Origin: Gammaproteobacteria bacterium
GTDB lineage: Bacteria > Pseudomonadota > Gammaproteobacteria > Chromatiales > Chromatiaceae
Reading direction: 5' to 3'
Length of the DNA: 7,377 bases
Assembly: GCA_030594925.1 (NCBI GenBank)
Contig: JAUVEG010000058.1
Span: 1-7,377, forward strand
Position numbers and translations under genes: made by a program. The notes below the pieces were generated by a model, which was not told where the DNA came from, did not search any database, and worked only from the letters and a program-made list of their open reading frames with translations. Shown here piece after piece: positions 1-5,547 of this stretch (its first letter is position 1; each line of letters starts with the position of its first letter).

Positions 1-255
1 GAAACCCATAACCGGGTCTTCAAGCTGCTCCCTGATTTCTGCATGCATCTGCAACAGAGTGCTTTTGCACTCCTGCACCTGCGGTTCATGCGCATCATTA
101 TCACGAAACAGCTCCTGCTGCATGAGTTGCAAAGAGGTCTCGAAGTCACCGCAGATCAATCCACAAACAAGGGCCTGCACCTCTGCCGGCCCTATCTCCA
201 TGCCGGCATCGGTGAGCTGCTGTTTTATTTCTTCATATTCGGGAAGTTGATACAC
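1..255 (-). CDS. ygfB: UPF0149 family protein YgfB, N-terminal 85 residues (partial)
   Basis: Reading the minus strand from a GTG at 255 gives an uninterrupted 85-residue N-terminus, still open at base 1. It begins MYQLPEYEEIKQQLTDAGM and continues with VCGLICGD around residues 30-37, then a helix-rich segment. This is the recognisable start of the UPF0149/YgfB family, small all-helical proteins of about 190 residues, so a little over half the protein lies outside the window. The molecular role is not settled; in Pseudomonas a YgfB homologue has been linked to regulation of an amidase and beta-lactam tolerance. The GTG is preferred because no ATG lies upstream in frame, the protein begins at the family-typical position, and an ACGGA stretch sits about 9 nt upstream. 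Divergence from zapA matches the usual gammaproteobacterial arrangement. A MITE-like element ends only 28 nt upstream of the start. Confidence 0.9.
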   Translation of the reverse strand, partial: MYQLPEYEEIKQQLTDAGMEIGPAEVQALVCGLICGDFETSLQLMQQELFRDNDAHEPQVQECKSTLLQMHAEIREQLEDPVMGF

Positions 256-283
256 GTCTTGTTGTCCGTAAATTAAAACCCTG

Positions 284-449
284 ACTTAGGAGCCGTCCAA
301 AAATAACTTACCGATCCTGCTTGTCCTGTTGTCCGTCTTCTGCGTTTCAGCAAAAGTCACATAACCCGGCTATGCGCCTCTTGCTGCGCCTTGAATACGA
401 ACAACATTACTGCGCGATATCGGCAACTTATTTCTGGACGACTCCTTAG
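284..449. mobile_element. MITE-like element with 31-bp imperfect terminal inverted repeats
   Basis: Bases 285-315 and 419-449 are inverted copies of each other, matching at 26 of 31 positions; the shared core includes GGAC-G-CTCCT at the outer end and ATCGG at the inner end. The roughly 100 bp between them has no credible coding content. CCCTG occurs directly on both outer sides (279-283 and 450-454), which would fit a 5-bp target duplication if the element spans 284-449. Short size, long terminal inverted repeats, lack of a gene and intergenic position are what a miniature inverted-repeat transposable element looks like. No transposase is in the window, so the parent family cannot be named. 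Alternatively it could be a structured intergenic repeat that spreads by another route. Confidence 0.65.
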
Positions 450-544
450 CCCTGCACACTTCGATCAGAACTTTTTACAAGCTATTTTACGCTCTCCTTC
501 ACCCGGAATCGCGAAAATATCTGTAAAATACGGGAAATTTGATC

Positions 545-572
545 TTTTATTGCTATTAGAGCGCTCTATTAT
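545..572 (+). promoter_or_regulatory. Possible promoter and 12-bp palindromic operator ahead of the zapA operon
   Basis: TATTAT at 567-572 matches 5 of 6 positions of a sigma-70 -10 box, with only a poor -35 (T-rich, about 545-550). A perfect 12-bp palindrome, TAGAGCGCTCTA at 557-568, abuts and slightly overlaps the -10 box, a position where a dimeric repressor would block polymerase. The stretch 450-654 contains no other gene. Both the promoter and the operator role are inference; the palindrome itself is seen directly. Confidence 0.35.
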
Positions 573-654
573 GCCCTCTGGCATTGACCCATTCCCACTT
601 GCTCTCTATAGTTCCAGATGAAGTTGATAGTTGCCGATGAACGGAATAGAAAAT

Positions 655-864
655 ATGCCTGATAATGAGTTGAAATCTCTTGAGTCCAAAGTCAACGATC
701 TGGTCAATGCATGCATGCATTTGAAGCAGGAGAACCAGACCCTGCGCACCAGCCAGGATGACCTGGTGAGCGAGCGCGCATCGCTGATTGAGAAAACCGA
801 ACTCGCAAGAAACCGCGTTGAAGCCATGATCAGCCGCCTCAAGTCGCTGGAAGAAAATACATGA
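655..864 (+). CDS. TIGR02449 family small coiled-coil protein (ZapB-like)
   Basis: A 69-residue, highly charged protein with no hydrophobic core domain. It is almost entirely predicted coiled coil: regular leucines and other hydrophobics (LKSLESKVNDLV, then LKQENQTLR, then ELARNRVEAMISRLKSLE) spaced as heptads. Length and pattern fit the TIGR02449 family, which sits directly before zapA in many gammaproteobacteria and resembles ZapB, the Z-ring-associated coiled-coil protein that binds ZapA in E. coli. A division role is inferred from the neighbour and resemblance, not shown. The ATG at 655 is chosen because ACGGA lies 9 nt upstream and the length suits the family; in-frame ATG 637 and TTG 631 are possible but have poorer ribosome-binding sequences. 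The stop overlaps the zapA start (ATGA, 861-864), so translation is probably coupled. Confidence 0.82.
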   Translation: MPDNELKSLESKVNDLVNACMHLKQENQTLRTSQDDLVSERASLIEKTELARNRVEAMISRLKSLEENT

Positions 865-1154
865 GTGCGCCTAAACCTGTCTCGGTCACCATTCTTGGTG
901 AAGAGTACCTGATCTCCTGTCCGCCCGATCAGGAATCATCGCTGCAGCAATCCGCTGAACTTCTCGATGAACGCATGAGAGAGATTCGCGCCAGCGGTAA
1001 AGTGATGAACAGTGAACGAATCGCCGTCATGGCGGCCTTGAACCTGTCGAATGAATTGCTGCATCAACAACAGCAGGTCACGAGTGAATCCGGGAAAATC
1101 GATGAGCAGTTGCGCTCATTGAGGCATAAAATCGAGACCGCTCTTAATCCGTAA
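861..1154 (+). CDS. zapA: Cell division protein ZapA
   Basis: A 97-residue protein with the ZapA layout. The N-terminal globular part (about residues 1-45) contains VSVTILGEEYLISCPP followed by the helix with LLDERMREIRASGKV. The C-terminal part is a long helix rich in Gln, Leu and Glu (about 50-95) that forms the coiled coil of the dimer/tetramer. The segment SERIAVMAALNLSNELL is the typical start of that helix. ZapA is a cytoplasmic protein that binds FtsZ polymers and promotes their bundling at midcell. Length is normal for the family (about 95-110). The start overlaps the stop of the upstream coiled-coil gene, with GGAAG 7 nt before the ATG, and 6S RNA follows as in other gammaproteobacteria. 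Confidence 0.95.
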   Translation: MSAPKPVSVTILGEEYLISCPPDQESSLQQSAELLDERMREIRASGKVMNSERIAVMAALNLSNELLHQQQQVTSESGKIDEQLRSLRHKIETALNP

Positions 1155-1258
1155 CCCTCCACATCGATGTTGTGCATAACAACAAACCCATCAACTATAC
1201 ACCCTATTCACTCCCCTGATAGTATTGAATTTTTTTCTGCTAGCGGCAGATAAAAGAA

Positions 1259-1287
1259 CTGGAATTTCAGTAAAAATAGGATAAGAT
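1259..1287 (+). promoter_or_regulatory. Candidate 6S RNA promoter
   Basis: TAAGAT at 1282-1287 is an acceptable -10 box (4 of 6), about 12 nt before the first base I can pair in the 6S closing stem. The matching -35 (CTGGAA, 1259-1264) is weak. A second, more distal combination, TTGAAT at 1225-1230 with GATAAA at 1249-1254, is about as good. E. coli ssrS also has a proximal and a distal promoter, so both could be used here; this is inference from motif position only. Confidence 0.3.
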
Positions 1288-1299
1288 GGTTTCAGGGTG

Positions 1300-1482
1300 A
1301 TTACTACCGTGTTCGATAGTTGGTCGGTTTCTTGAGCCTTGCATTTACCCCGGGAGTGGAACGTACCACTGGTGTGCATGTCCGCCTTGAGCGGAAAGCC
1401 TTATGTGTTACCTGAAGCACCCACTTGAACTATTAAGGTTCAAGGGTATGATCAACGCCGGCATCTGTGGTATCGCCCTACT
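1300..1482 (+). ncRNA. ssrS: 6S RNA
   Basis: The spacer between zapA and fau is where ssrS lies in gammaproteobacteria, and the sequence shows 6S features. The 3' half resembles E. coli 6S: the block around 1385-1402 parallels its GAGAAGCCTTA segment; a CTTGAAC/GTTCAAG hairpin (1424-1430 with 1438-1444) is followed by GGGTAT; and CGCCGGCATCTGTGG parallels the E. coli 3' end. The closing stem can be drawn as 1305-1308 with 1469-1472 (extended by G-U pairs) and 1319-1325 with 1450-1456. Small hairpins at 1355-1359/1366-1370 and 1381-1385/1391-1395 fall in the central region. 6S RNA mimics an open promoter and sequesters sigma-70 RNA polymerase, mainly in stationary phase. Ends are estimated to within about 10 nt. 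fau begins 25 nt downstream, so a joint primary transcript is likely. Confidence 0.88.
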
Positions 1483-1507
1483 CCTTTAGTGGCTGTCCAT
1501 TATCTTC

Positions 1508-2104
1508 ATGTCCACAAGCAAGCTTCGTTTATCCATTCGCCGGCAACGCCTGCAACTCCCGGCAGCACAACAGCGACAGCACGCACTCCTTGTCTGCAAA
1601 AACCTCTCCCGCCTGCACCATTTTCAAAAAGCCAGGCGTATTGCAATCTATCTCTCTGCCAATGGAGAGCTTGATCCGTCGGCCATCGCTGATATCAGCC
1701 GAGACTCTTCGAAACAGTTGTACCTGCCGGTATTGCATCCCTTCAGGCATGGACGGCTCTTTTTTTGTCGGTGGAGAGAGCATGCTCAGCTACAGCCAAA
1801 CCGCTTTGGCATCCTTGAACCCGGTTGCCATGGAAACAGCAGAATACCGCTAAGATCACTGGATCTGATCCTGGTTCCACTAGTGGCCTTTGATGCCTCC
1901 AGTCAGCGTGTCGGCATGGGAGGAGGTTTCTATGACCGCACACTGGGTAAGGCCAGGATAAATTCTACATGGAAGCGCCCGCACCTGATTGGCATTGCCC
2001 ACGAGTTACAACGGGTTCCAACTATCACCGCACAACCCTGGGATGTGCAGTTGGATGCGGTGGTTACAGAGGCCGGGGTGTATGGGTCAGGTTTTAGGTT
2101 TTAG
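1508..2104 (+). CDS. fau: 5-formyltetrahydrofolate cyclo-ligase
   Basis: A 198-residue protein matching the ygfA/fau (MTHFS) family throughout. The N-terminal basic helix (LRLSIRRQRLQL, residues 6-17) is followed by the substrate strand YLSANGELDP (48-57), LYLPVLHP (71-78), PLVAFD (124-129) and the glycine-rich nucleotide-site motif GMGGGFYDRTL (136-146). The C-terminal IGIAHELQ...WDVQLDAVVTEAGV closes the fold. The enzyme converts 5-formyl-THF (folinate) to 5,10-methenyl-THF using ATP in the cytoplasm. The ATG at 1508 is the only sensible start, since an in-frame stop lies at 1487-1489; there is no clear Shine-Dalgarno sequence, unlike the neighbouring genes. The last four residues and the stop codon are encoded by GGTTTTA repeats that begin inside the gene. 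Position directly after 6S RNA is conserved. Confidence 0.95.
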   Translation: MSTSKLRLSIRRQRLQLPAAQQRQHALLVCKNLSRLHHFQKARRIAIYLSANGELDPSAIADISRDSSKQLYLPVLHPFRHGRLFFCRWREHAQLQPNRFGILEPGCHGNSRIPLRSLDLILVPLVAFDASSQRVGMGGGFYDRTLGKARINSTWKRPHLIGIAHELQRVPTITAQPWDVQLDAVVTEAGVYGSGFRF

Positions 2105-2140
2105 GTTTTAGGTTGGAAGGTTTTAGGTTTTAGGTTATTA
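2090..2140. repeat. GGTTTTA heptamer tandem repeat
   Basis: Three back-to-back GGTTTTA units (2090-2110), a degenerate unit with GGAA, two more exact units (2119-2132) and a partial one (to 2140). The block starts inside the fau coding region and supplies its TAG stop. A diverged inverted copy is found at 2501-2521. Its right part forms the left outer arm of the large palindrome described next. Confidence 0.9.
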
Positions 2141-2521
2141 AGTTTTGGCATCCTTCATTTTCGGTTTACAGTTTGTCATCTCGACGAAGGCCGTTCCTGT
2201 GCATCCTGCCCTCACGGCATTTGTACATCCGTGTACGGCAAAGAGATCTTGATGCTCTGTGCGATAAGATCCCTCGTCGTTCGCTTACACGGATGTCGGT
2301 GAGGGGCGTGAGCAGGACGCGGAAGCTTCGCCTATATGGATGTAGGTGAGGGGCGTGAGCAGGACGCGGAAGCTTCGTACCTCACTTCCCTCGGGATGAC
2401 AGAGAAAAGTGTAAACTACTTTTTAAGGCATGGTGAAGGATGCCTAAATTTTAGGTGGAAAGCGCCTTGTCAAAGCCCGTGGTAGGGTTATAGCGGTGTT
2501 ACCTAAAACTTAAAACCTTCC
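2115..2521. repeat. Large nested palindromic (hairpin-forming) intergenic element
   Basis: The interval between fau and the TRAP gene folds on itself through nested inverted pairs: 2115-2135 with 2501-2521 (20 of 21), 2147-2157 with 2434-2444 (11 of 11), 2164-2170 with 2410-2416 (7 of 7), 2175-2184 with 2391-2400 (9 of 10), 2226-2235 with 2286-2295 (10 of 10) and an apical 2245-2250 with 2266-2271 (6 of 6). No ORF of significance lies inside. The order is that of one long cruciform or MITE-like element, with the right side lengthened by an internal duplication. The core (GTCATC-CGA arms with GATCTT/AAGATC near the tip) resembles hairpin repeats that I recall as scattered in many proteobacterial genomes; that likeness is from memory. 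Confidence 0.75.
2291..2377. repeat. 40-bp tandem duplication (47-bp period) within the palindrome's right arm
   Basis: Bases 2291-2330 and 2338-2377 are identical except for one base (C at 2297, A at 2344). Each copy is GC-rich, containing GTGAGGGGCGTGAGCAGGAC and ending GGAAGCTTCG. The reverse complement of one copy aligns loosely with 2185-2230 in the left arm, so the left arm has one equivalent and the right arm two. Confidence 0.92.
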
Positions 2522-2557
2522 TATAACGTTCAATGAACCACTTCACCCAACAAAGGA
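2499..2557 (+). promoter_or_regulatory. Possible promoter and ribosome-binding site of the TRAP binding-protein gene
   Basis: TATAAC at 2522-2527 matches 5 of 6 of a -10 box and lies immediately after the right outer arm of the palindrome; any -35 (TTACCT, 2499-2504, 17-bp spacing) would fall at the arm's edge and is weak. AAAGGA at 2552-2557, 7 nt before the ATG, is a good ribosome-binding site. The ribosome-binding site is clear; the promoter is tentative. Confidence 0.35.
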
Positions 2558-2564
2558 TCTTTCT

Positions 2565-3650
2565 ATGCAACGTCGGGATTTTCTAAAGAAAGCAGCTGCG
2601 GGCTCTATCGTAGCCGGTACAGCTCTTGCAGCATCCACTGTCGCGCAGGCCAAGGCTGAATTTAAATGGAAGATGGTCACCACCTGGCCAAAGAACTTCC
2701 CCGGTCTGGGTACGGGCGCCAACAACCTGGCGCGACTGATTACCGAGATGTCCGGGGGGCGTTTGACGGTCAAGGTTTACGGCGCCAAGGAGCTGGTGCC
2801 GGCCTTTGAAGTATTTGATGCTGTCTCCAGCGGCACTGCCGAGATGGGGCATGGCGCCGCCTATTACTGGAAGGGTAAAAATGCAGCCTTCCAGTTTTTC
2901 TCCACCGTTCCTTTCGGACTCACTGCCAATGAGATGAATGGCTGGCTCTACTACGGCGGCGGCATGGAGCTGTGGCGGGAGGCTTATGCGCCATTCAATG
3001 TTCTGCCTGCTGCTGCAGGCAACACCAGCGTACAGATGGGCGGCTGGTTCAACAAGGAGATCAACAGCGTCGCTGATCTCAAGGGGCTCAAAATGCGTAT
3101 CCCGGGACTTGGCGGCGAGGTGCTGAGACGCCTCGGCGGAACGCCTGTCAATCTTCCCGGCGGTGAACTCTTTACCGCCCTCTCATCAGGAACTATCGAC
3201 GCCACTGAATGGGTCGGACCATACAACGACCTGGCATTCGGCTTCTACAAGGCGGCCAAATACTACTACTATCCAGGCTTTCATGAGCCCGGCACGACAC
3301 TCGAGGCAATTATCAACAAGGAGGCTTTCGAGAAACTGCCGGCAGACCTCCAGGCGATCGTGACGAATGCCTGCAAGGTGGTGAATATGGATATGGTGGC
3401 GGAATATGCAGCACGTAATCCCGGCGCATTGCAGACATTGCTGAACAAACACAAGGTTGAACTGCGCAGCTATCCGAAAGATGTGCTGCAGCAACTGCGC
3501 AAGGCCTCTCAGGAGGTTGTTGCAGAGCTGGCGAAAAAAGATGACTTCAGCGCCAGGGTCTTTGCCTCGTATGAGAAGTTTCTCAGTGACTCCATCACAT
3601 TTAGTGCAGTATCGGACCAGGCCTACCTGAATGCGCGCGCTGAAGAATAG
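2565..3650 (+). CDS. TRAP transporter solute-binding protein, DctP/TakP-like, Tat-exported
   Basis: A 361-residue periplasmic binding protein. The N-terminus has a twin-arginine signal (QRRDFLKKAAAG at 2-13, hydrophobic stretch 14-28, cleavage probably after AQA near residue 29). The mature part follows the TRAP P-subunit (DctP family) plan and resembles Rhodobacter sphaeroides TakP, a 2-oxo acid binder: GAKELVPAFEVFDAVSSG (73-90), GNTSVQMGGWF (152-162), LKGLKMRIPG (172-181) and GTIDATEWVGPYND (209-222). Arg178 in LKMR is the conserved arginine expected to pair with the ligand carboxylate; Gln157, Glu215 and Trp216 fall at TakP ligand or metal-site positions. A monocarboxylate or 2-oxo acid ligand is inferred from this likeness. 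No membrane subunits (DctQ/DctM) are adjacent, so the permease must lie elsewhere or outside the window. The next gene begins 59 nt downstream, without a terminator I can recognise. Confidence 0.92.
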   Translation: MQRRDFLKKAAAGSIVAGTALAASTVAQAKAEFKWKMVTTWPKNFPGLGTGANNLARLITEMSGGRLTVKVYGAKELVPAFEVFDAVSSGTAEMGHGAAYYWKGKNAAFQFFSTVPFGLTANEMNGWLYYGGGMELWREAYAPFNVLPAAAGNTSVQMGGWFNKEINSVADLKGLKMRIPGLGGEVLRRLGGTPVNLPGGELFTALSSGTIDATEWVGPYNDLAFGFYKAAKYYYYPGFHEPGTTLEAIINKEAFEKLPADLQAIVTNACKVVNMDMVAEYAARNPGALQTLLNKHKVELRSYPKDVLQQLRKASQEVVAELAKKDDFSARVFASYEKFLSDSITFSAVSDQAYLNARAEE

Positions 3651-3709
3651 CATCGGCAATATCATGCCGCACGGACAACTGCCCGCTCGACATATAGTGT
3701 TGGAGGAAT

Positions 3710-5002
3710 ATGCTTCATCACAGACTTGAACAGGAGTCAGCCGCCTGGGTTGAGTCAGGCTGGATCACAGCCGATGCGCGGCAGAAAATTCTTGCCGGCT
3801 ATCAGCACGACACGCCTTCGCTGCTAATTCGTTTGATCTCGGTGATTGGCGTACTGTTGCTCGGGGTTGGCCTGATCAGCTTTATTGCCGCCAACTGGGA
3901 GGCCATGCCAAAACTTGCCCGGCTGGGCGTACTGCTGACATTTTTGTGGGGAAGTTATCTCGCCGCAGGCTGGTGTCTCGGCAAAGGAAACCTGCCGAGA
4001 ACAGGAGAGGCGCTGCTGTTGCTGGGGGTGATTGCCTTTGGCGCCAACATCATGCTGATTGCGCAAATCTACCACATCAGCGCCCACTTCCCTGATGGCC
4101 TGTTACTGTGGGCTGCTGGCGGCATCCTCACTGCATGGCTGCTGCATTCGCAGTCATCGATGGTTATCGCTGTGGCGTTATCACTGCTCTGGAGCGGCAC
4201 GGAGATGCTCGCATTTGATCAGCTGCACTGGCAGTGGCTGCCGGCATTTACCCTGATGCTGACCCTGAGTGTCCGCAGAGAGTGGTTTACCGCCTTCACG
4301 CTACTGGTGATCGCCTTCTATCTGTGGATGTGGATGTTCCTGACAGTGCTCATCCCATTGGCAGGGGACAACTCTGCGCCTGTGTGGATCGGTCTGCTTG
4401 CAGCCATTGCGCTGACAATGACAGGCAGAGTATTGAGCAGCTGGATAGCGGAGCGCCGCTATGGCGACATCCTCACATCCTGCTCCCTGATCGCAGCCAT
4501 GCTGAGCGGCTGGTTGCTCAGTTTCCCGGCAATTCTCAAAGCTGTGGCCACCAATAGCGGCATAGAGTGGTATACAGCCATCATGCTGATAGCGATCATC
4601 ACCATCACTGCTGTTGATTTTAAACAGCTTGAACCACAGCAGCGCTCATCACTGCATACAAAGTTCGGTTTACTCTTTGCAGCTGGTTTTGCATTGATGA
4701 GCATCGCCTTTCTGATTAGCGGAAAACTCAACCCCATTGCCTTTAACCTGCTCTTTTTCCTTGCCCTGGTATGGCTGATTATCGGTGCCGCCACAGAGCG
4801 ATATGCCTCCCGACTGAACCTCGGTTTTTTCATTTTTGCCATGTGGCTGACTGCGCGCTACTTCGATACTTTCTGGGATCTGCTGGACCGCTCCCTCTTT
4901 TTTCTCATTGGCGGCGCACTGTTTATTGCCATCTCCATCGTACTGGAGCGCAAACGGCGCTCGTTACTGGCCGGGATGTCGCATCAGGAGCCGGCGCAAT
5001 GA
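3710..5002 (+). CDS. DUF2157 domain membrane protein
   Basis: A 430-residue polytopic inner-membrane protein. The first 30 residues form the soluble DUF2157 segment with the family-like pattern LEQESAAWVESGWIT followed by ARQKILAGY. Then comes the first membrane helix (about 40-61) ending in FIAANWEAMPK, another family hallmark. About a dozen further hydrophobic segments follow to near residue 417, and the tail is short and basic (ERKRRS). No catalytic residues are recognisable and the function of the family is unknown. A GGAGG sequence lies just 3 nt before the ATG, a tight but usable spacing. The gene overlaps the downstream GDYXXLXY gene by 4 nt (ATGA), and the two families commonly travel together, which suggests that they form one membrane-associated unit. 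Confidence 0.88.
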   Translation: MLHHRLEQESAAWVESGWITADARQKILAGYQHDTPSLLIRLISVIGVLLLGVGLISFIAANWEAMPKLARLGVLLTFLWGSYLAAGWCLGKGNLPRTGEALLLLGVIAFGANIMLIAQIYHISAHFPDGLLLWAAGGILTAWLLHSQSSMVIAVALSLLWSGTEMLAFDQLHWQWLPAFTLMLTLSVRREWFTAFTLLVIAFYLWMWMFLTVLIPLAGDNSAPVWIGLLAAIALTMTGRVLSSWIAERRYGDILTSCSLIAAMLSGWLLSFPAILKAVATNSGIEWYTAIMLIAIITITAVDFKQLEPQQRSSLHTKFGLLFAAGFALMSIAFLISGKLNPIAFNLLFFLALVWLIIGAATERYASRLNLGFFIFAMWLTARYFDTFWDLLDRSLFFLIGGALFIAISIVLERKRRSLLAGMSHQEPAQ

Positions 5003-5547
5003 ACAAACGTCTGCTGATACTGCTGCTGATTCTGACACTGTCGCTGGCCTGGATGGTTGGCAACAAACTGTGGACCCTGAAAACCGGGGAGATCGTCGAA
5101 CTCAAGGCCGAGCCCGTCGATCCCCGCTCCCTGTTCCGTGGAGACTATGTCATCATCACAACAGCCATCCATCGCATCAATCAGGAGGATGTCGGCGGCG
5201 ACCGGGAGTTCCACAAAAACGACGTCATTTTCACCCTCATCGGAGAGCAGCCCGACAACAGCTGGAAAGTGCTCTCCATTCACCATCACAATCCCCGCAA
5301 AGAGCAGCCGCTGGAAAAACAGCAGATTGTGATCAAGGGATCGGTTACGCGCATATCGGGCTCTACCTATCACACCAGCTACGGGATCGAAAATTACTTC
5401 ATCCCTGAAAACAGCGGCAAAGAGATCGAACAGGCAATCGGCAAGCATCAGATCTGCGTGCGTATCGCCGTGGACAAATCAGGCAATGCCGCCATCCACT
5501 CTCTGCTGATGGATGGCAACACGCTCTCTGAGGAGGGGCTCTTTTGA
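4999..5547 (+). CDS. GDYXXLXY domain protein, membrane-anchored
   Basis: A 182-residue protein with one N-terminal hydrophobic helix (about residues 5-22) after a short basic start, so either a signal anchor or a signal peptide, with the rest probably periplasmic. DPRSLFRGDYVIIT (41-54) is the family's signature region; the second half of the motif departs from the consensus here (I and T where L and Y are expected). A second conserved-looking block is SYGIENYFIPENSGKEIE in the C-terminal half. Function is unknown; the family typically accompanies DUF2157 proteins, as here. The ATG at 4999 overlaps the DUF2157 stop and has AGGAG 8 nt upstream; a longer reading from 4771 in the same frame lies wholly over the DUF2157 gene and is not credible. 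The end overlaps the hemW start by 4 nt. Confidence 0.85.
   Translation: MNKRLLILLLILTLSLAWMVGNKLWTLKTGEIVELKAEPVDPRSLFRGDYVIITTAIHRINQEDVGGDREFHKNDVIFTLIGEQPDNSWKVLSIHHHNPRKEQPLEKQQIVIKGSVTRISGSTYHTSYGIENYFIPENSGKEIEQAIGKHQICVRIAVDKSGNAAIHSLLMDGNTLSEEGLF

Noticed and set aside
391..621. 76-codon open frame on the plus strand upstream of the zapA operon
   Set aside because: It begins inside the MITE-like element and crosses its boundary and the presumed promoter; composition is not protein-like and there is no ribosome-binding site.
707..720. ATGCATGCATGCAT short tandem/palindromic run
   Set aside because: It lies within the coding sequence of the small coiled-coil gene and reads as ordinary codons; too short to call a functional repeat.
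1168..1184. TGTTGT/ACAACA hairpin after zapA considered as a terminator
   Set aside because: The stem is A/T-rich with only 6 bp, lies without a T run, and is too weak to support termination.
1191..1379. 62-codon minus-strand frame across the 6S region
   Set aside because: It lies over the structured RNA and has no recognisable features.
1467..1853. 128-codon open frame overlapping the 6S RNA end and fau
   Set aside because: It is out of frame with fau, which matches a known enzyme along its whole length; it is a shadow frame.
2090..2140. GGTTTTA array considered as a telomere-like end
   Set aside because: It is short, internal to the chromosome, degenerate, and has an inverted partner at 2501-2521, so it behaves as an arm of an interspersed element.
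2291..2377. Two 40-bp repeats considered as a CRISPR array
   Set aside because: Only two copies, separated by a 7-bp gap rather than a spacer, and no cas genes; this is a tandem duplication.
3186..3665. 159-codon minus-strand frame opposite the TRAP gene
   Set aside because: It is antisense to a clearly coding gene and its Cys/His/Arg-rich composition is that of a codon-bias shadow.
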